DNA of 64,000 bases, from positions 4,836,001 through 4,900,000 of the forward strand of contig CM082581.2 in the NCBI GenBank assembly GCA_040954595.2, read 5' to 3'. This document shows, in pieces, positions 26,799 through 38,307 of the stretch (within the stretch, counting starts at the first letter, position 1; each line of letters opens with the position of its first letter). The notes below the pieces were generated by a model. It worked only from the letters and a program-made list of their open reading frames with translations. It ran no database searches and had not been told where the DNA came from. Made by a program: the position numbers and the translations under genes. Source of the DNA: Balanoglossus misakiensis (lineage: Eukaryota; Hemichordata).

Positions 26799-28348
26799 GC
26801 ACCATTGGTTACGCATCGTAATACTTCGTGAACCGTTTTAGGGGTGAACCATTTGACATCCCGAGGAGGGGTCTGAGGATTTCGAAAATAAATGAGGACA
26901 ATATTTCAATTTAATGGCAATGTGTTTGTTGGATATTTTCTAAGCAATGCATATTGATGTTAATCGATTTGTTGACTCAAACAAGGTGTCCATTTTGTTG
27001 AGCAATGGGTGGATTTTTAAATGAAGTGATTTCTTTGTATTTCGCACATTAATGAGTAGTGAGTTATCTCTGTATGCTCATGAATACTATCAACACATTC
27101 GCCGCCGCACTGATGGCTGCCCAGTGCATGCCGGTAAGTTGAGACGCATTGATAGGGCACATGACGTGTGCATACATTGCAATACCTCCCCCACTGACAA
27201 TTGCGAGTACTCTGCCATACATCGTTGACACCCTCAAGACACCGATGCCCACTGCATGATGATGCCGTACACTAACATATGCTGCGTGTTGACTGGTACA
27301 TGTACGCATGTACACCCTGCCCATTGATGTACCAGCATGCTTTGTGTTCCATAACAAAACACTGACATGCTGTGTGTAGTATATGTACACAGAAACGTGA
27401 ACACGAAAACCCAATAATACTGATGAAAACAAGAAGTTGTTTGTACAGACACAATCGAGTCAGCTGCTCAGCTTGCACAAAAAATAACCGAGATAGCTGA
27501 TCAGAAGCCACGCAGATGACGATGCCGAAATAAGGTATCAGTATACAATTCGTTAAATAACAGAAAAAAAAGATATTAGTTTTCCATTACGTTGCACGCA
27601 CACCTAACACTTACGATTTTTTTCAATCATTTCACGACAGAACTTATAGAATGTCTTGCATCGTATCTACGAGCGAAATATGAGACGTTGATGAAAAATA
27701 TGCACTGATAGTAAAATTACAATAGAAGCATAAAAAACATATTGCCCACAATTTTTATATATTTTATGTCCAGTTTTCATTAAATCACAGTATGCATTCC
27801 ATTATTCCGCAGACATCTGTGTTGGTAACCACCAATAAAACGTAATACCAGTGATCGAAAATTGATTGTATTCTCCCTGGCACAATTTTTTATACGACGT
27901 TTCAATGCACACAACGGCGACTCCCACTCCTGTAGATTTATCACGGCCACGTTTTGAACATAATGATATACGACACAATTTAAGCCATAAACTGCAGCGG
28001 TGGAAAAATAACAAAACATAAATTCATGTATAGTTACGCTCGAATATAGGAGAAAGTCACGAAGGGCTGACAACTGACGCTCAATACTATGGGGATAGAT
28101 CATTCAAAGTCATAACACATTAGTCTAGAATACAGACTCGCGTGTCTTTTTTTCGCTTCTCTCTCTCTCTCTCCACAGTGGCACACACAGTCTAGGATTT
28201 TGGTTTTCATTTTTGAAAGTTTGCTATTTGCATGTCAAAGGACTGTAGGCATGGCAACCCAGGTCACTGATAATGAGCAACAGCCCTGCTAATTAATACA
28301 GCTAATCAGTAGTAGATCAGGTTGTAATTACGGCGAACCTGACGCAAA

Positions 28349-28363
28349 GGGGGGGGGGGGGGG
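28349..28363. repeat. Poly-G run
   Basis: A run of about 15 guanines, likely length-variable and prone to sequencing error. Confidence 0.9.
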
Positions 28364-31300
28364 CTGTGTCACGTGGTGTATTCTGCAGCGGACCCGGATG
28401 CAGTGTGATTTTAAAAAAATCCTGGTTGCCGGATTGCTCACACGAGACCACTCCTACTTCAACTAAAAATGAATGTGGTGTACAGCGGGAAGCAGTAAAT
28501 TGTAACCGTTTGGGAGAGCGGGGATTGCTAGAGCAAAAATAGCACTCCCATAAAAAAAGCATAGTACACGAAAGTAGGCTGGTATCCCTCAAGTGCTTTA
28601 AGGATTGGAGGCTGACCTATAACACAGTGAACCAAATGGAAACACGTATTGGTAATGTGAATGATGGCAACACATGCACGCACTGGGAGAAACGTACCAG
28701 TGATGCACAACACCCTTGCCACTCGGACATTCCACGACCGACATGACGTAGTATGCCGCCATTTTACACTATAACTTCACCACGATATACGAACGTATTT
28801 CAGAGGGTCACATAATTTCGGGTATTTAGAGGAATGTTGCTCCTCGGGCTGAAACACTAGAGCAAATATATTCACTGGATTCTACATCCATAAGTAATCA
28901 AAGACTTATCTGAGTGTTGATCGACACAAGACGGGCATTGGTGGTCTAGGGCACTGGACGTGCTATCTGAAAGGCAGCCAAACACTCTAACCATTATATT
29001 TCCAGTCACAAAATCACATTCCATACGCATTTACAAAAACATCAATAGAACAAACCCTTCCAGCTGGCTTCGGACATAAATCTGCCACCTCAGATGAAAA
29101 TCAAAGCAGTGTAACATACACTTCCGTCCAAGAACTGACGAAAATAGCGCCATCCATTATTTAACGTATCAAATTTTCTTGACAGCAGCAAACGCACCGA
29201 GTCGCATCACAAAACCGATTGAAATTTCGAACTGCTCCGTTACAAATGGAAGAGCTCCGATCACCGTATCTGATTTGACCCACGTGCGATTTATGGCGGT
29301 TCAAAGAGGGAGGTTGCAATTTCTGCACATTCATAAAATCATATTACACGGTACATTTGGTAGATGAATAGATTTTTCCTGTAATATCATACTGCCATAA
29401 AATTTGATATACCATATGACAAACAGTCATATATTTCAAGCGCGTTGTCGAAGTAATGGCTTATTTTGATTGCAATGAAAGTTTAATGTTTCGTTTGCAA
29501 AATTTGAGTCAGTCGGTAAGAAGAACATAACGAAACGCTGGAGTAACTTGAGTATTCTTGTCTAAGGTTATTTTACGTCTGTAACTACTTAGCTATACAT
29601 TACCCCGTGGTAAACGCTGAGTTGTAAGTGTTTTTCTACTGAAATGACTGTTTTTTCGTATTATTTAAAAAACATGACTTTGTGCGTGCGTATTTGTATA
29701 TCTTGTTAGCAAGCAATAACAGTAAATGGAGTCATTGTATGCAAAACGATACTTACACACTGTCAATTTCATCATCACTTGTCAGATTTACAGATCAATG
29801 ATAAAATCAATGTTGTATTCTATCGTGTTAACACACGAAAACCTCTAAATGCAACCACAATCACGCACACAGATAGCCAAGCACTTGACACAGTCTAGTT
29901 GGCACTTATCAAACGCGTATGGTGTTTTCATGGCACACTGGGTTGATAAGAATGCAGACAACTATAGATGCATCAGTGATACTAATTGAGATATTGTCAC
30001 GCCGTGTTCTTTGGCACGGAATAACCGTATACTTGTCGCTAATTGTTCTCCTAATTAGCCACGGACTGTTGCGGTGGACAGGAAACCGAAGGAGTGCACT
30101 TCCTTTACCGGAAGTAGTTGTTTTATGTATATTCAAGATATTTGCGTCAGAGTCTGACACGTTGCAGAACGACACTTGATGCTGTAGACGCTTCTCGCGT
30201 CTTATCTTAGTGGCGATGCAGATATACTCGCCGTCGGGCTTCTATACGCATGTAGATCGCCATTCAGCTAGTTTGGAAGATATGAAGGCTCGAATTCGCA
30301 GTGCGCGACGGTTGCTCTGATGTATCTAGTTACATGTGAAGGAACGCACGTTGCCCGGCAAAAATGGATCCATATCGAATAATCTTAATTATTGAATATC
30401 ACGTTTTTGCCCTCTCAGAAGATTGCAATTTCAAACGCAAACATCTAGATTGGTTTTCACTTATAAATTTGGTGGAACATTTCATGGTCTGTCCGTGGCT
30501 TTCGAAAGAAATGGGTCTGATGTGCCGCGTTGGATTTTTGTAATTTTCAAGGGGTGTAAATGTACAGTGTTTTATGTTTGAGAGGCGGTTCTTCTCTCTC
30601 TAGACTGTGGGCCTTGGCTGCATGCATGCATGCAACAAACAAGATCTGTTTTCTGGAGGGCATGATAATACTTTCGTCTCGGAAACTGCTTTTTTTACTC
30701 CACGAGGCACGTATCTGACTGGATTAACGGCGACCTCCTCGCAGAGGTCGCAGACAACATGCGAAGGGACGAAGAAGACAGAAGTTTAATCATCTTCCAC
30801 GTGAACCTAATGAGGCATCTAGATGAACCACGGCGACTGACGAACGTCAACAGAGAGGACCGCTTTTAATCTAGCAAAGTGTATGCTTGCATTTTTTTAC
30901 CGTCCGTTGCTAAAATACATTGAAATCGGGTTCAGAGCTTTCCAGGCTGCGGTTGTGTCGTGTCATGCAACCACAGCAACTGCGCGTCTTTCGCGCGTGT
31001 ACTTATCTTAATTAGATACAAATATAGAATTATTAACATTACTTCTAATATATACTCTGGCGTGACATCTGATCTGGACAACAGTGTTTTACATAAAGTA
31101 CGAATACTTAAAATCTCGCGTTCGACTTTTTTTTTCTGGGCAGATTATGCGGAGCAATTAAATCATAATTATGGTCCTATAGACGCGTAAGTCTTTGTAG
31201 AAATCCCAAATATCCTGGTTGCATAATAATCTTGAAGTTCGACACGGGTATAGATTCGCGGTGGCGCTCTATCCGAAATACCCTCGCCTTTCAGTAGGCC

Positions 31301-32276
31301 AGAAAGACAGAGCGATGTGTCGAGCAATGGAATTTTCAAATAGGGACATGATTTAGGGGACGATATCTACTCCAAGGACAAGGATTATGTGGCCTATACG
31401 TATCTACGTGGGGGGATTATACCATATGACATCATGAACGATGCCTTGTTCTACACCGTCTATCTACAAACGAAGGAAAATCTCCCTCAAAAGTCAGCCC
31501 CATTTTAACATCCATTAAAATTATGAAAGCGTCGCCAAGGTAACAGAGAAAGCGAAATATCCCCCGAAACTTAAGTAAAGGCAAAGATTGCGCTCTGTAC
31601 GATATGCAACATGACCTGCTAGTATGATGAATGTAAGCTCAGATTCTACAGGTTAATGCCCCTCTCGGAGAATACTTTTAAGCATGTCCCTGGGAACTAA
31701 AAACTATCCATTCAATTTGTAAGCACCGAAATGAATGGTGCATTGGGGTTAATGTTTAAATCTACTAAGGTTTAAAATGTATACTTGAAAGACGAACAGA
31801 CGGTTTGATTGCATGTAGACTGAGGGGCTAGACGAACAGGGGTAAGTGAACTTTTTTGGTCATTACAGTATTAATCGATGGCTAATACGCAATATTTGCG
31901 TACTGGAGAATTCAATATGAATGGCATATTACCTAAAGAGCGCGTATTAAGGTAGTTGGAATTCCTTGCCCTTATTCCACGAAGGCTTCACATCACGTGT
32001 TCAATTCGGTGGGCTTTGCCGGGGCAAGCTCAGGGCGCCAGTCAGTACCGCCAAAACAACGACATTCCCGCCGGTGACCTCTTTGATTTCCTTGCTTGAT
32101 GTTCCATCACTGAAGTGATTTCAGTGACAACAGGAAAGAACTTGTACGTGTAGAGACTTTCATAAACTGTGACTGATGTCTTGAGTCAGATCAATTTAAC
32201 TTTGATGGAACATATTTAGTGTTTCCAGGAAAATCGTGTTATAAGTAGTATAATATATATATACAATAAACAATAA

Positions 32277-32881
32277 ATACACATACATACATACATACAT
32301 ACATACATACATACATACATACATACATACATACATACATACATACATACATACATACATACATACATACATACATACATACATACATACATACATACAT
32401 ACATACATACATACATACATACAGTACATACAGTACATACATACATACATGCATACATGCATACATACATACATACATACATGTACATACATACATACAT
32501 ACATACATACATACATACATACATACATACATACATACATACATACATACATACATACATACATACATACATACATACATACATACATACATACATACAG
32601 TACATACAGTATATACATACATACATACATACATACATACATACATACATACATACATACATACATACATACATACATACATACATACATACATACATAC
32701 GTACATACGTACATACATACATACATACATACATACATACATACATACATACATACATACATACATACATACATACATACAGTACATACAGTACATACAG
32801 TACATACATACATACATACATACATACATACATACATACATACATACATACATACATACATACATACATACATACATACAT

Positions 32882-32913
<32 letters not shown>
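32277..32913. repeat. (ACAT)n array with ACAGTACAT interruptions, ending in (CA)n
   Basis: More than 600 bases of ACAT repeats, interrupted by clusters of CAGTACATA at about 32420, 32597 and 32780 and by a few CGTACAT variants. The end passes into CA dinucleotides. The long open frames on both strands are artefacts. Confidence 0.97.
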
Positions 32914-32914
<1 letters not shown>

Positions 32915-35820
32915 TACACTATCACACAGATGGGGACATGCGCATGTTTCTGACATGCTAGCACGTCTATACACGATCCTCATACAATGTAAGATTGATT
33001 GATACAACTGAAATGGTTTGCGCTGTCAGTAGAATACGCTGGTCGCCGATAAATGCTTGCAAACGACACCGGATAGCTTTAAGAATCCGAACTCGTTTGA
33101 AATTCACGAAAGCGCCACGTTTTACATTTAATACCACGGACGTCTGATTTTATTTATATTTCCAACAATCCCGTTTAATGGGACACCCATTGCAGTCAAT
33201 GAAAAGTTGTAAAATTTTACTAAACCAATTTCCTGCGTCGTTACGTTGTCTGAATGGAAGACAAGGATTGACACTTATAGGAGCATCCAGGCAGTTTGTG
33301 ATACGAACGGTTTTTCTCTCTCCGTCGATTGCCTGCATTTAAAGCTGCCAAGATTTCAATTTTGGGGAGTCAGGGCGGATGTTTGAAAACTATCACTTAG
33401 TAGCTGCGTGGCTGTAGAACACTTTTCAAATCAAGCGCCAAGGAATGTGCGCGCAATGTGTCGTCTGAAGCTCAATAAATAACAGACAAAAGAAACATTT
33501 CCTCTTTGTGCCTACATAGAAAGCCTCCATATAACTGTTGTACTTGAACATGAGACAACATTATTAAAGTACACGTGCTTTTAAATTAAATTCTGCAGCG
33601 TAGGAATGAGGGGTTAGGGTCCGCCATTTTTGAACACAGTGGACATTAAAGAAATTGCCTGTTAAATTCATTCAGTGGGAAAGCAGCCACGTATACGGGA
33701 TGATTACTAAACACATGTAAATGGCGGAGATTAAGAAGGCCAGTGTAATGTACATGTATAGGCGGGAGATAACAGCATTTGAAATTAATACATATATTTT
33801 GCAATGTTGTCCGGTTTGCGTACAAGACCATGGGAGCCCAAACTATGCCATTCCATCGAACATTGGGGAAAATTTCAAGAAGGCGGAAGACAGGTTAGAA
33901 GCCACGAAATCAAAGGCGCACAGCTTTCCGAGTTGATGTGAAAAGGTATAGCCGGCTTCGATGTTCAATATACAGATTATTGGTCTGAGGATTTCGCGCT
34001 AATGTAATCAGTAAATCTCACTGACGGCTCGGGGACACGGAGAAAGAGATATATATTAATATGCTTTGGGAAATACTCCAATTCGAAAAGAAAAGAAGAT
34101 CTCGTGATGGGCTTTATGTCAAATGTACTCTGACATGATTGGCTTGTAAGAGAAGTCTTAGCTTCAGCCTCCAGCGATAAACAAACTTAACGTTCATCAA
34201 GACAGGGTAACAAGTGGCAGGGGCAGACGGCCTTCTCCGAAATGCAGACAGACAATGTTTCTCAGAATCCAACGGATTGTCGGATACTCAATTACATACA
34301 TGTAGGACATAAGACGCGGCATTTTCCATATAACACTAATCTTTGTTTCTTTGGAATTTAGAATCCGGGCGGTAGATTTTGGAGACATGACGCACATTCA
34401 ATGGCTTATAGTTCAATAAATTGACTCCGTTCATTCACACGGTGGCATTTTTCGAATAAAAAGGAGCAATGCACATTTTGTCTTTGTTATCTTTACTACC
34501 ATAAATATCACAGGGATATTAAAGAAATATTATGCCTAAAATACCAAAACGTTGGATATCATGTATACTATTTCGACGTAATAAGAACGTAACATAGGAC
34601 ATATGTCTCATCCAATTACTAGTATGTATGCTTTATATCCAGTGAGATAGACAGGGCCTTTTCAATTCTACAGATATAGAAAATGAATGAGGTATTAATT
34701 TCTGGGGAAATGTAGTATGTTTTCTGACTGAATAATTGCTGGCAACATTTATTGCTAGGTTTTGAAACGTATCATACCGAATTGATGGATTTCGATTTTC
34801 AAAATCTTGTCACTGAACATCTGTTTTGAAGCCGAGAACATTTAACTTACGACGGATTGCGCTTTTCAACAAACAGTACGCTTTACGGCCAATATGGGTA
34901 CAAACACACGTGAAAAGTTATCCATATTGGAGACGACAAAATCCTGGTCCTAATTGATAGGTTAACATTTTAAAAACATTTTGCGCTTGCCACTTAAATC
35001 TGGAATCAAATGAAAGACTCGACCCAGCATTCTTTACGCTGAAACATGCGCGTCAAATCACCCTACCGGAAGTACAGGTAAGCGTACGTGCTTGCTTGCT
35101 TGCTTGCTTGAACTGTGGGATTCGCCGTATGACTTGCCACAGTCAATGTAAACAAACGAACAAACACTGACAAACGCAGTCAATATATTACATTCGAAAG
35201 TCAATGCGACTCAAGCACGCATGCCTGTACCGGTAAAGCGTGGGTCATGTCTCAATCCTAACTTTAGGATTTTGGAGGGTAAAGATGACGAGAAGAATTA
35301 AACTCTCCGATATATCTCGAGTACCAGGTGTCTCCTGCAAAATGTTGACATCTCTCTCTATACACAGTTCAGAACCCAAAGCAGCTCTCCTTATTCTGTC
35401 ATTCTAAATTGATGTAATGACAAATACCTAGAATTGGCTCTACTCTCTGCGCTCCGTATCCCCTCAAGTGGATAGCACGCATGCAGCTAAACCATCTGTT
35501 AATTCTGACTCGTCAATTCCTCTTTTGCCGAACATTACTCTGCAGACAGCAGCGCGATCTATCATGTCTTCGCCGCAATTGTCCTCGCGCACATCATTTT
35601 TCAAATCCCTCCGTGGTGTGCCGCTTGACGGGGGCAGGCAGGCCTCGTTGTTTTGCACATGCTATACAATGTATGTTCATCTCAAAGGTCATGGAACTAT
35701 TATACATTTGATGAATTCTGATTGACGTTTTGCCTTCGCGCGTTGCATTGGGATGAAGTCCCTAGTCGCTGTGCTCAGCATTGTAGAAGCATTCCTCAAA
35801 GCATGGTTGCATTTGTTTCT
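32914..35820. other. Intergenic stretch without recognised genes
   Basis: No supported gene. A short (CTTG)n tract lies near 35.10 kb, before the transposon cluster. Confidence 0.55.
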
Positions 35821-38307
35821 TTAGGGGCACAAGCCTATCGGGCTTGTGCCCCTATTGGTATTGTTGGAATTTTTCTTATTAGGGCCCAAGCCCAGCAGGC
35901 TTGGGCCCTATTGTTTTTACTGGAGTTTTTCTTTTTCTTCTTCTTCTTCTTCTTCTTCTGTCGTTTTTTCGGCCAGGTAGATCTGGAAAACGGCTAAACC
36001 TACCAATTTCAAACTTGGCACAATGGTGCAGGCCAATGAGAGCTAGTGCAGTACCCTTGTGAATGTATAATTAGTCACGTGACCTGATGACCATATAAGG
36101 ACAAAATTTTCAAATTGGCCTTATTTGCATATGAATGGACATATCAAAATTCTTTTAGCAAGTTTTACGGACCATATGGCCAGAGTTCTACATGCCAAAT
36201 GTCAAGGCCATAGGCCATGTCAATTTTGATAAGAAGATTTTTAAGTATTATTTTTCATATTTTTCGCCCAAGCCATGGGCCTATACCTTACATAGTAAAG
36301 CTATGAACACATATTATTTTGGATAAATATGCATACATATCTCAAAATCTGTAAGGCCGATCATCTCCAACTTTGGTGTGCAGCAAGCCTAGCATTTGTC
36401 AATAATTTTAAGCAAAAAAAAATAATATGAAAAATCGACCGATTTTTTTATATTAATTTTTTTATTAAATTTATACCTTTACTTATACCTCTATGGTTAA
36501 GCTATGTCCATGTCTTATTGTGGAATTCTTCTGGTCTGTGCAATGTACAGTGACTGTCTATTGGTCAGTGAGCACAATGGCACCAAAATAAAAGGCAAAA
36601 TTTTAGGCTCACCTGTAACACCTGCTTAACTCATTAATTATGTGCATACCTAATTCTGGGCTAACTAAGAGGGCTAGAGGTTTCGTTCTTGTGCGACATG
36701 GACCAGTATAGGGTAAAAATTTCTTGGCCAAATTTTGGGTGACCTCAGGTGACCTTTGACCTACTTTCCTATATCTCGGCATCCAGAGAAGGTACACACT
36801 TGGCGTTTGGAGAGTTGGGACTAAAATTGAAAAGCCAAAATGGAGGTCACCTGTGACACCTGCATATCTGATTAATTATGTGCATACCTAATTCCAGGCT
36901 AACCAATAGGGCTATAGGTTTGGTTTTTGTTGAACATGGACCAGTATAGGGTCAAAATTTCTTGCCCAAATTTTGCATGACCTCAGGTGACCTTTGACCT
37001 ACTTTACCATATCTTGGCATCCAGGGCAGATATGCTTATTGCTATGTTGCTATGTGCTATGTGCTATGTTGGCTTGGGCCCGCTATTGCTGCTTGCAGCT
37101 ATATTTATTATTATTCTTCTTCTTCCGAGAAATATGTCATTGTACATCTGGAAAACCGCAGCACCTAGGGGGCTGAAACTTGGTAGGGTGGTAGGGGCTA
37201 ATGAGTAGATGTGCAGTGGCTCGTGAATATTTAATTAGTCACGTGACCTGGCGGCCATATTGGATTTCCTGAAAATGGTTCAACGAGTCCTTCTCAAAAA
37301 CCACTGGGCCTATCGAGTTCAAATTTGGTGTCCAGGTAGCCTACCTTCTGTCCATCATTTTACCCCCTTGAAATCATGACGTCACACATAAAGTTTTTTT
37401 GCTACAATTTTTTTTCTGAAAAACTACTTAAAACTTTAAAAATCTTCTTCTCCAGAACCAGCGGTTACCGAGTCACGGGATTTGGGATATGTGGTCACCT
37501 AACCTATGTCTATCAAGTTTGCGAGGCGCACTGTGATTGGTCAATCATTATGGCGGCCATGTTGGATTTTCGGAAAACCATTGAAAAATGAAAATTCCGT
37601 TTAGTAGCCAAAATGTTGACATCACGTAAATTCTTTTTTTGGATATGAGTCATCATATGACCGGAAGTTGTCACAATTTTTCGGGGCAATTTTCACATGA
37701 CCTTTGACCCAGTTTTAAAACAACTAATTATATATGCATATTCCCCATACCGCCTCTTGTAAAAGCACCACAGTCATGAATCTTGTGGACAGGGGTACCA
37801 ATGCTGCCAGGACATTTCACAAATATTTTGGTAATTTTGGCAATGACCTTTGACCTATTTCTGACACATCATTTTTCTGCATACCTAATTCCATGCTAAC
37901 CAATAGGGCTAGAGATCTGGTATTGGTTGGACATGGTCCACTCTGGGGTCAAAATTTTATGCCCTAATTTTGGGTGACCTTGGGAGACCTTTGATCTACT
38001 TTTCCATATCTCAGCAACCAGAGCAGTTAGAGCCCTGGCTTTTATGGTGATTGAGCACATAATGGAGTCTTACACAAGACCTCATTAATTATGCGCATAC
38101 CTAATTGCAGGCGAACCAATAGGGCTAGGGGTCTGGTTTTTTGTTGGATCTAGATTAGTATGGGACCCAATTTTTTTGCCAAATTTTGGGGTGACCTCAG
38201 GTGACCTACTTTCCCATAACTTGGTATCCCCAGCAGATACAGCCTTGGCACTTGCTGGTCACCATGGGAACCGCTTGTGCCCCGCCAACGCTGCTTGCAG
38301 CTTTAAT
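35821..38307 (+). mobile_element. Helentron-like non-autonomous element, copy 1 (interrupted by a related element)
   Basis: Same family as the copy at 46660-47930 but in the opposite orientation. The 5' hairpin is at 35824-35852, the subterminal inverted match GCTTGTGCCCC at 38273-38283, and the 3' hairpin at 38290-38301. After removing the inner insertion (35877-37103) its length is about 1.26 kb, essentially the same as the intact copy. Similarity to that copy is continuous from the TTC microsatellite at about 37105 to the 3' end. No protein is encoded; the short open frame at 37376-37591 also occurs in the other copy but only as repeat sequence. Confidence 0.7.
35877..37103 (+). mobile_element. 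Diverged relative of the same element nested inside copy 1
   Basis: It starts TATTA, then a 12-bp hairpin with altered stem (AGGGCCCAAGCC, 35881-35909) and a TTC microsatellite (about 35930-35958). It ends with GGCTTGGGCCC (37071-37081) and the identical 3' hairpin GCTGCTTGCAGC (37088-37099). It interrupts the outer element at a TTT run that is intact in the 46.7-47.9 kb copy, with no target duplication longer than two bases. Internal blocks around TGACCTCAGGTGACCTTTG repeat about every 240 bases. Confidence 0.65.

Larger units (their letters stand above)
20898..32276. other. Long intergenic stretch without recognised genes
   Basis: More than 11 kb with only small open frames, one AT microsatellite, a TC tract near 28.16 kb and one poly-G run. 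A small perfect inverted repeat (GCGACCTC arms) lies at 30730-30751. It could be a regulatory desert or an intron of a gene whose exons lie outside; the sequence alone cannot decide. Confidence 0.5.

Noticed and set aside
28936-29009. tRNA-like sequence on the minus strand with an A-box-like TGGTTAGAGTG
   Set aside because: No B box (GGTTCRANNCC), and the anticodon stem does not pair. At most a decayed tRNA-derived SINE.
30730-30751. Small perfect inverted repeat with GCGACCTC arms
   Set aside because: An 8-bp stem in 64 kb is expected by chance, and no context supports a terminator or operator in an animal genome.
37376-37591. 71-residue frame also present at 47383-47598
   Set aside because: It recurs only because both lie in copies of the same transposon. 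No domain is seen and the rest of the element is non-coding.
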